From CAZAFL01 sp964484465 (GTDB lineage Bacteria; Bacteroidota; Ignavibacteria; UBA10030; SZUA-254), in assembly GCA_964484465.1 (NCBI GenBank), contig CAZAFL010000002.1:62001-126000 (forward strand): DNA of 64,000 nucleotides. The letters run 5' to 3'. The position numbers and the translations under genes were made by a program. The notes under the pieces were generated by a model that saw only the letters and a program-made list of their open reading frames with translations, ran no database searches and was not told the origin of the DNA. Within the stretch, counting starts at the first letter, position 1; the number at the start of each line of letters is the position of its first letter. This document shows positions 43,413 through 51,656 of the stretch, in pieces.

Positions 43413-44012
43413 ATGGAAATTACATCTGAACGAGTAAAACTCCTGCGTGAAAAAACAGGAGCAGGAATGATGGACTGTAAAAAAGCGCTTGCGGAAACAG
43501 GAGGGGACATGGAAAAGGCAATTGATTACCTGCGCAAGAAAGGTGCAGCGACTGCCGAAAAACGTGCCGACCGTGTGACGAACCAGGGCGTTGTTGAAGC
43601 ATATATCCATGCGGGTGGAAGGATCGGCGCAATGGTAGAATTGAATTGTGAGACGGATTTTGTCGCAAAGACCGACGACTTCAAAGCGACGGCAAAGGAT
43701 ATTGCTATGCAGATCGCCGCGATGAACCCGCTGTATACGTCGCGTGAGCAGGTATCTCAGGATGTTGTCGAACATGAGATGGAAATTTACCGCACACAGG
43801 CGCGCAATGAGAAAAAACCGGATCAGGTTGTCGAACGCATTGCCTCGGGGAAACTCGAAAAATATTATCAGGAAGTCTGCCTTCTCGAACAGACGTTCAT
43901 TAAAGACTCCGGTAAAACGATTAAAGATCTGATTCTGGAAATCACTTCAAAAACGGGAGAGAAAATAACAATTCGCCGGTTCAAGAGATTTCATCTGGGA
44001 GAAAACGGATAA
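43413..44012 (+). CDS. tsf: Elongation factor Ts
   Basis: Nucleotide-exchange factor for EF-Tu. I start at ATG 43413 (MEITSERVKLLREKTGAGMM), which gives the family N-terminus; an in-frame ATG at 43386 would add nine residues. The UBA-like domain with REKTGAGMMDCKKALAETGG is followed by NCETDFVAKTDDF, the EF-Tu contact region. At about 199 residues it is the short form, seen in Thermus and others, with a single core domain. Confidence 0.94.
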   Translation: MEITSERVKLLREKTGAGMMDCKKALAETGGDMEKAIDYLRKKGAATAEKRADRVTNQGVVEAYIHAGGRIGAMVELNCETDFVAKTDDFKATAKDIAMQIAAMNPLYTSREQVSQDVVEHEMEIYRTQARNEKKPDQVVERIASGKLEKYYQEVCLLEQTFIKDSGKTIKDLILEITSKTGEKITIRRFKRFHLGENG

Positions 44013-44061
44013 TCATCTGTCTCGGGGTTCCGCTCACCGGGCCTTTTTTTCAAATTTCTTT

Positions 44062-44814
44062 TTGAAAAACGTCAAGACAAAATATAAACGCATCCTCCTG
44101 AAACTCAGCGGCGAATCGTTGATGGGTGAGAAGGAATTCGGCGTCGACCCGAAAGTCCTTCAACGGTATTCCGAAGAAATTCGTCAGCTCGTTCTTCAGG
44201 GAATTGAAATAGGGATTGTCATCGGCGGGGGGAATATCTATCGGGGAGTGGAAAATTCGTCGGATGGTGTCGATAAGGTGACCGGCGACCAGATGGGAAT
44301 GCTTGCCACAATTATCAACGGATTGGCTCTCCAAAGCGCGCTCGAACATCATGGCGTTTTTACACGATTACTGAGTTCAATCAATATGGAAGAGATCGCC
44401 GAACCGTTCATTCGCCGCCGCGCTATCAGACACCTGGAAAAAGGACGTGTTGTCATCTTCGGCGCCGGAACGGGAAACCCTTACTTCACCACCGACACTG
44501 CTGCTGCACTTCGGGCACTTGAAATTCATGCCGACGTCATTATTAAAGCAACCCGCGTCGACGGTGTCTACAGCGCAGACCCGGAGAAAAATCCCAAAGC
44601 ATTTAAGTTCAAACAGATTTCGTACTATGATGTGCTTGAAAAGGATTTAAAAGTGATGGACCAGACGGCGATTACCCTCTGCAAGGAGAACAAAATGCCG
44701 ATCGTCGTCTTCAATATGGGCAGGGAGGGAAATCTGAACAGGCTGATCGAAGGAGGACGTGTCGGGACGCTCGTCTCTTCCGGAGCCACGATTCGGGAAA
44801 CGAAGAAGAAATAA
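44062..44814 (+). CDS. pyrH: UMP kinase
   Basis: Phosphorylates UMP to UDP in pyrimidine synthesis. The 250-residue amino-acid-kinase-fold protein has RILLKLSGESLMGEKEFGVD, the Gly-rich VIGGGNIYRGVENSSDG, FGAGTGNPYFTTDTAAALRA and ATRVDGVYSADPEKNPKA. No ATG fits the N-terminus; the most likely start is TTG 44062. It is part of the rpsB-tsf-pyrH-frr group. Confidence 0.94.
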   Translation: MKNVKTKYKRILLKLSGESLMGEKEFGVDPKVLQRYSEEIRQLVLQGIEIGIVIGGGNIYRGVENSSDGVDKVTGDQMGMLATIINGLALQSALEHHGVFTRLLSSINMEEIAEPFIRRRAIRHLEKGRVVIFGAGTGNPYFTTDTAAALRALEIHADVIIKATRVDGVYSADPEKNPKAFKFKQISYYDVLEKDLKVMDQTAITLCKENKMPIVVFNMGREGNLNRLIEGGRVGTLVSSGATIRETKKK

Positions 44815-44854
44815 GAATGGAGGGCGTATTGTTTCACAAACGTGAACGCGAGAT

Positions 44855-45412
44855 ATGGTAAAAGAAATTCTCAAACAGACCGAAGACAAAATGCACAAGG
44901 CCGTGGAAGTTGTGCGACAGGAACTTATTAAGATTCGTACAGGCAAAGCGACGACGGCTCTTCTCGACGGCATTAAAGTTGATTATTACGGCACACAGAC
45001 ACCCTTGAACCAGGTGGCGAATGTCAGCGTCATGGATGTACACACGATTGGAGTTCAACCATGGGATAAAAGCATGGTGTCGCCGATAGAAAAGGCAATT
45101 TTAGCGGCGAACCTTGGACTCAATCCCGCGTCCGATGGGACTGTAGTCCGCGTTCCCATCCCCCCGTTAAATGAAGAGCGTAGAAAAGAGCTCGTTAAAC
45201 TCGTAAAAAAATTCGCAGAGGACGGCAAAGTTGCCGTCCGCAATGTGCGCCGGGATGCGATCGAGCATTTGAAAAAATCCGAGAAAGCAGAACATTTCTC
45301 GGAGGATGACCGGAAGCGTGCAGAAGTGGATGTACAAAAAATGACCGACAAGTTCGTGAAGGATATGGACACACTTGTCGGCATGAAAGAAAAAGAAATT
45401 ATGGAAGTGTAA
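44855..45412 (+). CDS. frr: Ribosome recycling factor
   Basis: Splits post-termination ribosomes with EF-G. The 185-residue protein is helical with a short beta domain: KIRTGKATTALLDGIKVDYY, GTQTPLNQVANVSV, WDKSMVSPIEKAILAANLG and AVRNVRRDAIEHLKKSEK are the classical blocks. It lies 40 nt after pyrH, at the end of the group. Confidence 0.96.
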   Translation: MVKEILKQTEDKMHKAVEVVRQELIKIRTGKATTALLDGIKVDYYGTQTPLNQVANVSVMDVHTIGVQPWDKSMVSPIEKAILAANLGLNPASDGTVVRVPIPPLNEERRKELVKLVKKFAEDGKVAVRNVRRDAIEHLKKSEKAEHFSEDDRKRAEVDVQKMTDKFVKDMDTLVGMKEKEIMEV

Positions 45413-45491
45413 TATTCTCCGGGAGGCGGGATACATTCTTTCACTGTCGTGCATCGGTTAATTCCGATGTCTGTTCCTTCTTCCTCTCTTC

Positions 45492-45520
45492 TTGACAAAA
45501 TCATTTGTAAGCTGTATTTT
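45492..45520 (+). promoter_or_regulatory. Promoter of ssb
   Basis: TTGACA (45492-45497), 17 nt, TATTTT (45515-45520), 26 nt before the ssb start, with GGAGG (45538-45542) as ribosome-binding site. Confidence 0.7.
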
Positions 45521-45546
45521 CAATTATCAACATTCTTGGAGGTTTT

Positions 45547-45972
45547 ATGGCAGGAAAAAGTTTGAACAAAGCTATCCTCATCGGCAATCTCGGCAAGGAT
45601 CCGGAATTGAGCTATACCGCATCCGGTGTTGCTGTGGCAAGATTTTCTATTGCAACAAATGAGCGGTGGAAAGACCAGGACGGCAATCTGCAGGAACGAA
45701 CCGAATGGCATAACATCGTGGTGTGGAGAAAGCTTGCTGAAATCTGCGGTCAGTATCTCAAAAAAGGGAGCAAAGTCTACCTCGAAGGGAAACTTCAAAC
45801 CCGTTCATGGGATGATAAGAACACCGGCGTGAAACGCTACACGACGGAAATTGTGGCGGACGATATGATTATGCTCGATGCAAAAGGAGGTGGCATGAGT
45901 GAGGCAAGTCCCGTTGTGCAATCTGTCGCCGAACAAAGCACTGAACCGGAAAAAGACGACCTCCCGTTTTAA
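45547..45972 (+). CDS. ssb: Single-stranded DNA-binding protein
   Basis: A 141-residue OB-fold protein that coats single-stranded DNA in replication and repair. The family start NKAILIGNLGKDPELSYTAS and the block ATNERWKDQDGNLQERTEWH are followed by GQYLKKGSKVYLEGKLQTR. The acidic C-terminal tip ends in DDLPF, the docking peptide for partner proteins. It has its own promoter and is followed by the cobalamin operon on the same strand. Confidence 0.95.
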   Translation: MAGKSLNKAILIGNLGKDPELSYTASGVAVARFSIATNERWKDQDGNLQERTEWHNIVVWRKLAEICGQYLKKGSKVYLEGKLQTRSWDDKNTGVKRYTTEIVADDMIMLDAKGGGMSEASPVVQSVAEQSTEPEKDDLPF

Positions 45973-45993
45973 GTTTTTTATTCTTCAATTTGC

Positions 45994-46022
45994 TTGACAA
46001 AGGGAGTATTTTTCTGTATACT
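45994..46022 (+). promoter_or_regulatory. Promoter of the cobalamin-uptake operon
   Basis: TTGACA (45994-45999), 17 nt, TATACT (46017-46022). Predicted start near 46029, 26 nt before the aptamer. Confidence 0.8.
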
Positions 46023-46054
46023 CCCTCAGGTTATTTGTTCTTTATCATACGAAA

Positions 46055-46254
46055 AATGTTGGTGTCCGCGGAGAACGGACAGGGAATTCCGTGATCATTG
46101 AGTCGCAACAGCGAAAACCGGAAGCTGCCCCGCAACTGTAATTCTCGCGCCGTGAAGTGACGGCAAAGATTCGGTAGATGAGTGTCACTGTAGTTTTGTA
46201 AAGCTACGGGAAGACGGATCGAATCGGAGAAGAGCCAGGAGACCGACCAGCATT
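46055..46254 (+). ncRNA. Cobalamin riboswitch aptamer
   Basis: The conserved core GCTGCCCCGCAACTGTAA (about 46124-46141) and the B12-box-like AGCCAGGAGACC (46233-46244) are both present. The enclosing P1 stem is visible: AATGTTGGT (46055-46063) with ACCAGCATT (46246-46254), one wobble pair. Total size of about 200 nt is typical. It binds adenosyl- or a related cobalamin and lowers expression of the downstream genes when the cofactor is abundant. It controls the receptor gene that begins about 106 nt further on. Confidence 0.95.
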
Positions 46255-46314
46255 GTTTTACCTGCACAACCTTCGCGGGAAGGTACGGGAAAAGATTGTA
46301 GATTTCAGCATCTA

Positions 46315-46349
46315 CCCCAACTTTCTTGTTTGTGAAGGTTGGGGTTTTT
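46315..46349 (+). terminator. Riboswitch expression platform: attenuator terminator
   Basis: CCCCAACTTTC (46315-46325) pairs with GAAGGTTGGGG (46334-46344), followed by five T. An upstream CAACCTTC (46267-46274) is perfectly complementary to GAAGGTTG (46334-46341) in the terminator's 3' arm, so it can act as an antiterminator; it can also be held in a local hairpin ACCTTC-GCGG-GAAGGT (46269-46284). This fits ligand-controlled transcription termination. Confidence 0.85.
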
Positions 46350-46360
46350 GTTTGAAAGAA

Positions 46361-48397
46361 ATGAAATATTTTTTTGGAAATACTATCGCAATCGTTCTGC
46401 TGCAAGTGCTCTTGCTCACGGGGCTTGCCTGTCCGGAAACGGGAAAAGGAATGAAACCCGGAGATGAAGACACCACAAAGACATACGTTATGCGGCCGGT
46501 GACTGTAACCGCCCCGACAAAGTTGCTTGACCGTCTGGACTCACCTTCACGCACACGGCTGTTCTCACCACAGGATATCAGGTCAGCGAATTGGGGGAGC
46601 GTGGGAACTATTGTCGGAGGAATGCCGGGAGTGTTTCTCCGTGAATACGGGACAGGAGGCAGTCTGCAGACATTGTCCTTTCGGGGTATGGGAGCCGAAC
46701 ATACGGATGTTCTCCTGGACGGCGTCCCGGTGAACAATAAACAATACGGATTGACAGATTTACGACTTTTTCCCATCGAGGTGATTCAAAGCGTTGAAGT
46801 TATTCGGGGCGGAGCTTCGGCGGATTTTGGCTCCGGAGCCCTTGGCGGTGTCGTCAATCTTCTTACGAGAGAAATGAATCAAGATCAGTACATGCAGTTT
46901 AATGGTTCTCTCGGTTCATTCGGTTCGAACCGGTTTGGGGTTTCCACTCATCTTACGATGTCTTCCGATGCAATGGTAACGTTCGGTGTATCGGCTGAGC
47001 ATGCGTCTAACCGATATCCTTTCACAATCAACCAGGGAGGAATGAACACATCGGCAGTTCGGGAAAATTCTGATTGTACCGCTCAGGATATCTTTCTTAA
47101 ATCAAGCTGGTTTTTGACATCACCCAGGCGCCTGGATATAACGATGAGTTCTTTCTCCATTGAGCGGGGAATTCCCGGTGCTCTGCTCACCACCTCTAAT
47201 CAGGGAGCAGCCCGCCAATCGGATAATCAGGTTATCATAAGCGTATCGTTAGAACATCAAGAGCATGCAAAACTTGCGTTTGACGCCGCCGGGAATTTTC
47301 AGAATTCCTACGAACGGTACCTTGACCCGTCGGGAATATCACGCGCGGATAATTATTATCGGAATATTTCCATGACCATTATTCCGAAACTTCGGTATGA
47401 AATCACCCCGGTTGCGTCAACGGTGGCGGGAATCGAGCTCGGCAATGACCTGGCAAATGGTAATGCGCTCGCCGAGCGAAAAGTTCAGACACATGCCGGT
47501 GCTTTTGTGCAGTCCGAAGTTTCTCTTTCATCCGATTCTTCCGGAAACGTCGCCTCTCTCTTTCCCTCAATCCGGCTCGATGCCTACGGTGAAGGCAGAG
47601 AGGCCTGGAGTCCGAGGTTTGGAGTAAAACTGCGGCTGCCGTTGCAGCGAACTGAACAGTCCGATCAACCAATATTTACACTTCATTCAACGATAGGAAG
47701 GGATTTCCGTGTTCCTACGTTCAACGAGCGGTATTACGCGGGAGCGGGCGGGGTTGGGAATCCTTCTTTACTACCTGAGCGGTCATTGAGTTTTGATTGC
47801 GGAGTGTCTTTCGAATATTCGATTCTGGGAAAACAGGAGTTCGATGCGACATATTATTCTATCAATACGGATAACAGGATTTTGTGGCTTCCAACGGCTT
47901 CGGTATCGATCTACTCGCCGGTAAATGTTCCATGGACGACGTCGACAGGGCTCGAGACTGAATTCCGTTGGTCGATTCCTTCCGACATTCTCGAGCTTGA
48001 AGGTAATTATTCTATCTTAAACGCCAGGAAAAAGTTCTCTTCTACGCAGAATGACCCCACGTTCGATAAACAGTTGATTTATATTCCGCTTGAGACGGGA
48101 AATATCGCCGTGAAGCTGAAAATCCCGGTGCATGAAAGTATTGTGAAAGAAGGTTTTCTCTTGTTAAAAGAAAACTACATTGGGGAGAGGTTTGTGGTTG
48201 AAGATAACAGCCAGTCGCTCCCCGCTTACGGCGTGCTCGGCGGTAATTTCGGTGTTGAGCTCCAATCATTTGGTGCAGTTCTCCGGCTAAAATATGAGGT
48301 AAACAACATTACAGACATCTCGTATGAAGTCATGCCCCGTTATCCGATGCCATTGCGAAATCAGAATGTATCACTATCTCTTATGAAAACTTACTGA
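46361..48397 (+). CDS. btuB: TonB-dependent outer-membrane receptor, cobalamin type
   Basis: A 678-residue beta-barrel receptor for uptake across the outer membrane using TonB energy. I start at ATG 46361 (MKYFFGNTIAIVLLQVLLL) because this gives a signal peptide and lies after the terminator. The frame is open back to 46253 only through the leader. A TonB-box-like stretch (TYVMRPVTVTA) precedes the plug domain (GVFLREYGTGGSLQTLSFRG, DVLLDGVPVNNKQYG, VIQSVEVIRGGASADFGSGA). The barrel ends in an aromatic-poor NVSLSLMKTY. The cobalamin riboswitch strongly suggests a corrinoid substrate. Confidence 0.92.
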   Translation: MKYFFGNTIAIVLLQVLLLTGLACPETGKGMKPGDEDTTKTYVMRPVTVTAPTKLLDRLDSPSRTRLFSPQDIRSANWGSVGTIVGGMPGVFLREYGTGGSLQTLSFRGMGAEHTDVLLDGVPVNNKQYGLTDLRLFPIEVIQSVEVIRGGASADFGSGALGGVVNLLTREMNQDQYMQFNGSLGSFGSNRFGVSTHLTMSSDAMVTFGVSAEHASNRYPFTINQGGMNTSAVRENSDCTAQDIFLKSSWFLTSPRRLDITMSSFSIERGIPGALLTTSNQGAARQSDNQVIISVSLEHQEHAKLAFDAAGNFQNSYERYLDPSGISRADNYYRNISMTIIPKLRYEITPVASTVAGIELGNDLANGNALAERKVQTHAGAFVQSEVSLSSDSSGNVASLFPSIRLDAYGEGREAWSPRFGVKLRLPLQRTEQSDQPIFTLHSTIGRDFRVPTFNERYYAGAGGVGNPSLLPERSLSFDCGVSFEYSILGKQEFDATYYSINTDNRILWLPTASVSIYSPVNVPWTTSTGLETEFRWSIPSDILELEGNYSILNARKKFSSTQNDPTFDKQLIYIPLETGNIAVKLKIPVHESIVKEGFLLLKENYIGERFVVEDNSQSLPAYGVLGGNFGVELQSFGAVLRLKYEVNNITDISYEVMPRYPMPLRNQNVSLSLMKTY

Positions 48398-48409
48398 AAG
48401 GAATAACCG

Positions 48410-49432
48410 ATGAAACAATGCGTATTCTTTGTTCTATTCCTCATGCTCTTTGCTTCCTGCCGTAACAGTGATCTGATTGTTTCTCCGCCTCCCCCCTCGG
48501 GCTCGATCACTTTTCCTTCGGGAACAAGCCCCGGGTTTATGGAAACGGTGAACAATTCAAAAGCCTACACTGCAAATTATTCAGGTACTGTCAGCCTCAT
48601 CGACCTGTATTCCGATTCTGTCATTACAACATCGGGTCATCTAGTAGCATTTCCCGGAGGTATTGTTGCCGCGTCGGGAAAAGTTTATGTGTCGGATTTT
48701 GGGCTGTATCCGAATCTCCACAATATGATTATCGTGCTGGATGGTACGACACTTGCGGTCATCGATACGATTCACGTTGGTATCGGTGCGGGCATGATGG
48801 CAAAAAATTCAGCCGGGTCGGTATACATTGTGTGTGCAGGGAGTTACCCCGCACCGGGAACAGTGTATGCAATCAATACGGTAACGGATGCTGTCACAGA
48901 TTCGGTGGCCGTGAATGTCGGTCCATCCGATATCGCGGTACTAAATCAATCGCTGTACGTATTACACGGTGATCATGTGATGAAGCTATCAACCTCCCCT
49001 CTGAGCGTTGCCGATACATCGTTCATAACGCTTTCAAACGGGCTATATTTTTATGCATTGAATGCAGACGAGTCGGCTGGAAATCTTTATGTATCTAAGA
49101 TAGTCAGCAGCGGGGGTTCCGGTGAGGTTGAAATACATGATTCTACCGGCGTGCTTGTGCGTCCGTCGTTTGCGGTAGGTTTGTTCCCGGGAGCGTTTGC
49201 ATTTAAGCAATCATCCGGGAAAGGAACCTTCATTATCAACGAAGGAGCATATCCAAACGCAGGCACGTTGTCCTTTTATAGTGCCACAAAGGATTCAGTG
49301 TTTCAAAGCATTGTCGGAATAAGTGCCGGCTGGATTACTCCAAATGATGCAAAGGTTGTAGGCACCCGGTTGTATGTTGTTGTGAACGGAAATGATAAAA
49401 TCGAAATATTGAATGCGGATGAATTTCAATGA
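48410..49432 (+). CDS. Surface-type beta-propeller lipoprotein, BtuG-like candidate
   Basis: The 340-residue protein has a lipoprotein signal (FVLFLMLFASCRNSD, lipobox FASC) followed by repeats of a YncE/DUF5074-like beta-propeller. Recurrent blade motifs include GKVYVSDFGLYPN, GTTLAVIDTIHVG, NTVTDAVTDSVAVNVGPSD and GNLYVSKIVSSGG. In Bacteroides, BtuG is a surface lipoprotein propeller that binds B12 very tightly and works with BtuB. Gene order here (12 nt after btuB, under a B12 riboswitch) makes the same role the best inference. Sequence identity to BtuG was not measured. Confidence 0.75.
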   Translation: MKQCVFFVLFLMLFASCRNSDLIVSPPPPSGSITFPSGTSPGFMETVNNSKAYTANYSGTVSLIDLYSDSVITTSGHLVAFPGGIVAASGKVYVSDFGLYPNLHNMIIVLDGTTLAVIDTIHVGIGAGMMAKNSAGSVYIVCAGSYPAPGTVYAINTVTDAVTDSVAVNVGPSDIAVLNQSLYVLHGDHVMKLSTSPLSVADTSFITLSNGLYFYALNADESAGNLYVSKIVSSGGSGEVEIHDSTGVLVRPSFAVGLFPGAFAFKQSSGKGTFIINEGAYPNAGTLSFYSATKDSVFQSIVGISAGWITPNDAKVVGTRLYVVVNGNDKIEILNADEFQ

Positions 49433-49508
49433 AACTGGCGATCCTCCAGTTGCACAGGACAAAATAATTGACTATAATTCTACAACAATCTCAAGAGAAG
49501 GAGCAGAT

Positions 49509-50030
49509 ATGGCCCGCTACATTTTCACATTTGCGTTGATATTCATTGCCGCACTTTCGCGGTTACTGCCGCATCCTCCGAATTTCATACCTATTACGGC
49601 GATGGCATTGTTTGGAGGCGTGTATCTTGACAAGAAACATACATTTATCGTTCCCATTGCAGCCATGCTTATCAGTGATTACTTTATCGGATTTTATTCC
49701 GGTATGATGTGGACATATGCAGGTTTCATCGGTGTCGGATTCATCGGATTATGGCTGAGGAACCATCGCGGTCTTTTTCAGACGGTAGCTGCAACAATTG
49801 CAGGCTCTGTCTTCTTCTTTATTGTCACGAATTTCGGAGTGTGGGCGTCGGCACAGGTGAGTTACCCGCACACCGTTAACGGGTTGATAGAGTGTTACAC
49901 TGCCGCAGTTCCTTTTTTCCGCAATACGCTCCTTGGTGATGCAGTGTATGTCGGGTGCATGTTCGGACTGCTCGAGCTGGCGAAAAAATTTGTTCCGGCG
50001 CTGCAGTCGCCGATGACTTCAGAAGCGTGA
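49509..50030 (+). CDS. Small polytopic membrane protein, DUF6580/ECF-S-like
   Basis: A 173-residue protein with five to six membrane segments (YIFTFALIFIAALSRLLP, ITAMALFGGVYLD, FIVPIAAMLISDYFIGF, AGFIGVGFIGLWLR, VAATIAGSVFFFIVTNFGVW, GDAVYVGCMFGLLELAKKF). I recognise it as the DUF6580 putative-transporter family, whose size and topology resemble substrate-binding (S) components of ECF vitamin transporters. I start at ATG 49509, which has AAGGAG seven bases upstream. It is the third gene of the riboswitch operon and could move cobalamin across the inner membrane; no ECF ATPase or T component is in the window. Confidence 0.75.
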   Translation: MARYIFTFALIFIAALSRLLPHPPNFIPITAMALFGGVYLDKKHTFIVPIAAMLISDYFIGFYSGMMWTYAGFIGVGFIGLWLRNHRGLFQTVAATIAGSVFFFIVTNFGVWASAQVSYPHTVNGLIECYTAAVPFFRNTLLGDAVYVGCMFGLLELAKKFVPALQSPMTSEA

Positions 50031-50037
50031 TGAGATG

Positions 50038-50063
50038 AAGCCGTCCCACCAGGACGGCTTTTT
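50038..50063 (+). terminator. Rho-independent terminator of the cobalamin operon
   Basis: AAGCCGTCC (50038-50046) pairs perfectly with GGACGGCTT (50052-50060) across a 5-nt loop, followed by T residues; it begins 7 nt after the third gene of the operon. Confidence 0.88.
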
Positions 50064-50087
50064 CATGAAAAGAATATCACTATTCGA

Positions 50088-51020
50088 ATGAAAGCAAAAC
50101 TCGTTCTTGAAAACGGAGTAATCCTGTCCGGCGAATCGTTTGGTGTGGAAGGAGAGACAACCGGCGAAATCGTTTTTAATACAAGCATGACCGGTTACCA
50201 GGAAATTCTCACAGACCCTTCCTATTGCGGACAGATTGTTACAATGACATACCCGCTCATCGGGAACTATGGTGTCAACCCCGATGACATGGAAGGAATT
50301 CATCCTCATGTCGCGGGATTTGTGGTGAAAGAATATTTTGATTCTTACAGTAATTTCCGCGCAAAGGAGAGTCTCGGTGCGTGGCTGAAGAAATATAATA
50401 TCCCCGCGATTCAGGGGATAGATACAAGGATGCTGACGAAGATTATTCGCGATGTTGGANNNNNNNNNNNNNNNNNNNNNNNNNNNNNNNNNNNNNNNNN
50501 NNNNNNNNNNNNNNNNNNNNNNNNNNNNNNNNNNNNNNNNNNNNNNNNNNNNNNNNNNNCGTTGAACCCGGATGGAATTTTTCTTTCGAACGGGCCCGGT
50601 GATCCGCAGGCTGTGACGTACGCGATCAGCAATATCAAAAAACTGGTGAACAACAAGCCGATCTTCGGAATTTGTCTCGGACACCAGCTTCTAGCGCTCG
50701 CGCTTGGCGGGAAGACGTATAAGCTGAAGTTTGGCCATCGGGGAGCAAATCATCCGGTCAAGAACCTTCTCACGAATGAAATTGAAATCACGTCGCAAAA
50801 TCACGGTTTTGCTGTAGACCCTGATTCTCTTCCCTCATCTCAGGTTGACATCACACACGTGAACTTGAATGATGGCACAAACGAGGGGTTTCGACACCGT
50901 GAACTCCCGATATTCTGCGTGCAGTATCACCCGGAGGCCTCTCCCGGCCCTCACGACAGTGACTATCTCTTCCGGCAGTTTGTTGAGATGATGAAAGAAC
51001 GTATTTCCATTCCCGCATAA
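50088..51020 (+). CDS. carA: Carbamoyl-phosphate synthase small subunit, interrupted by an assembly gap
   Basis: The glutamine amidotransferase subunit that supplies ammonia for carbamoyl phosphate (pyrimidine and arginine synthesis). The N-terminal domain is intact (LVLENGVILSGESFGVEGET, VFNTSMTGYQEILTDPSYCG, IDTRMLTKIIRDVG). After the gap, NPDGIFLSNGPGDP and the nucleophile motif IFGICLGHQLLALALGG follow, with the catalytic His-Glu in VQYHPEASPGPHDS. The region between flanks spans about 105 residues in E. coli CarA but only 33 codons of N here, so roughly 200 nt more is missing. carB is not in the window. Confidence 0.94.
   Translation: MKAKLVLENGVILSGESFGVEGETTGEIVFNTSMTGYQEILTDPSYCGQIVTMTYPLIGNYGVNPDDMEGIHPHVAGFVVKEYFDSYSNFRAKESLGAWLKKYNIPAIQGIDTRMLTKIIRDVGXXXXXXXXXXXXXXXXXXXXXXXXXXXXXXXXXXLNPDGIFLSNGPGDPQAVTYAISNIKKLVNNKPIFGICLGHQLLALALGGKTYKLKFGHRGANHPVKNLLTNEIEITSQNHGFAVDPDSLPSSQVDITHVNLNDGTNEGFRHRELPIFCVQYHPEASPGPHDSDYLFRQFVEMMKERISIPA
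50460..50559. other. Assembly gap of 100 N inside carA
   Basis: Exactly 100 N, starting at a codon boundary. By comparison with known CarA proteins the true gap is about three times longer. Confidence 0.97.
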
Positions 51021-51037
51021 GGAATTCTACCACCAAG

Positions 51038-51454
51038 TTATTTTTTTGCTTTCACCATCCCCGCAGCTGTTCTGCGTTTTGGAATTTTTCCTATTCTGGG
51101 ATCTCCTTTTACCACAAGCTCGCACGCCAGAACAACCGACGACTCAAAATCATGAGACGAAGCCGGCAGGACTTGCCATCCTGTAACACTCTTCCCCAGA
51201 AGCTTGATGGATCGCATGGAAGGGAAATCTTTTTTCAGGCTTGCATGATGCTCCTTTGTTGTGGCAAGCCACACGCCGTTATCGGAGCGATGTGCCTTTT
51301 TATCGCGGAGAACAAGCACAATTTTCTTATCGATATAAACTGCGTAACATCCGAACATCGGGCGCACAGAAGGATTCTTGTCGTGCAGATAATCAAGGAC
51401 AAATTCAAATGGGATGTGCTTCTTAGCCTTAACCTCTGGTAATTTCGTTCGCAT
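51038..51454 (-). CDS. TfoX/Sxy N-terminal-domain protein
   Basis: A 138-residue protein. The TfoX N-terminal hallmark RPMFGCYAVYIDKKIVLVLR lies near residue 30, preceded by helical EFVLDYLHDKNPSV. The C-terminal part is basic. TfoX/Sxy proteins act in competence control in some gammaproteobacteria, but stand-alone N-terminal-domain homologues are widespread and mostly uncharacterised. I start at ATG 51454; a TTG four codons upstream is possible. It is convergent with carA, with only 17 nt between the two stops. Confidence 0.78.
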   Translation of the reverse strand: MRTKLPEVKAKKHIPFEFVLDYLHDKNPSVRPMFGCYAVYIDKKIVLVLRDKKAHRSDNGVWLATTKEHHASLKKDFPSMRSIKLLGKSVTGWQVLPASSHDFESSVVLACELVVKGDPRIGKIPKRRTAAGMVKAKK

Positions 51455-51656
51455 TGGTCCAATCAATAGATTACTTTCTCAAACATTTTTGACTCACCCT
51501 TCATTCTGCTCGCTCTCTTTTCTGAAGAAGAGAAAAGATGTTTTGCCTTGAATATTAAATGCTCCTTGCAATATAACAGAAATCTTGCATTCCATCAAAA
51601 AAAATGTATATTTATCCGAAATCTGTTTGAAGTTCTTAACAATCCGATTACTCGCG

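Noticed and set aside
44012..44052. Terminator between tsf and pyrH
   Set aside because: A T-run is present but the preceding GC-rich sequence does not form a convincing stem, and the genes are normally cotranscribed.
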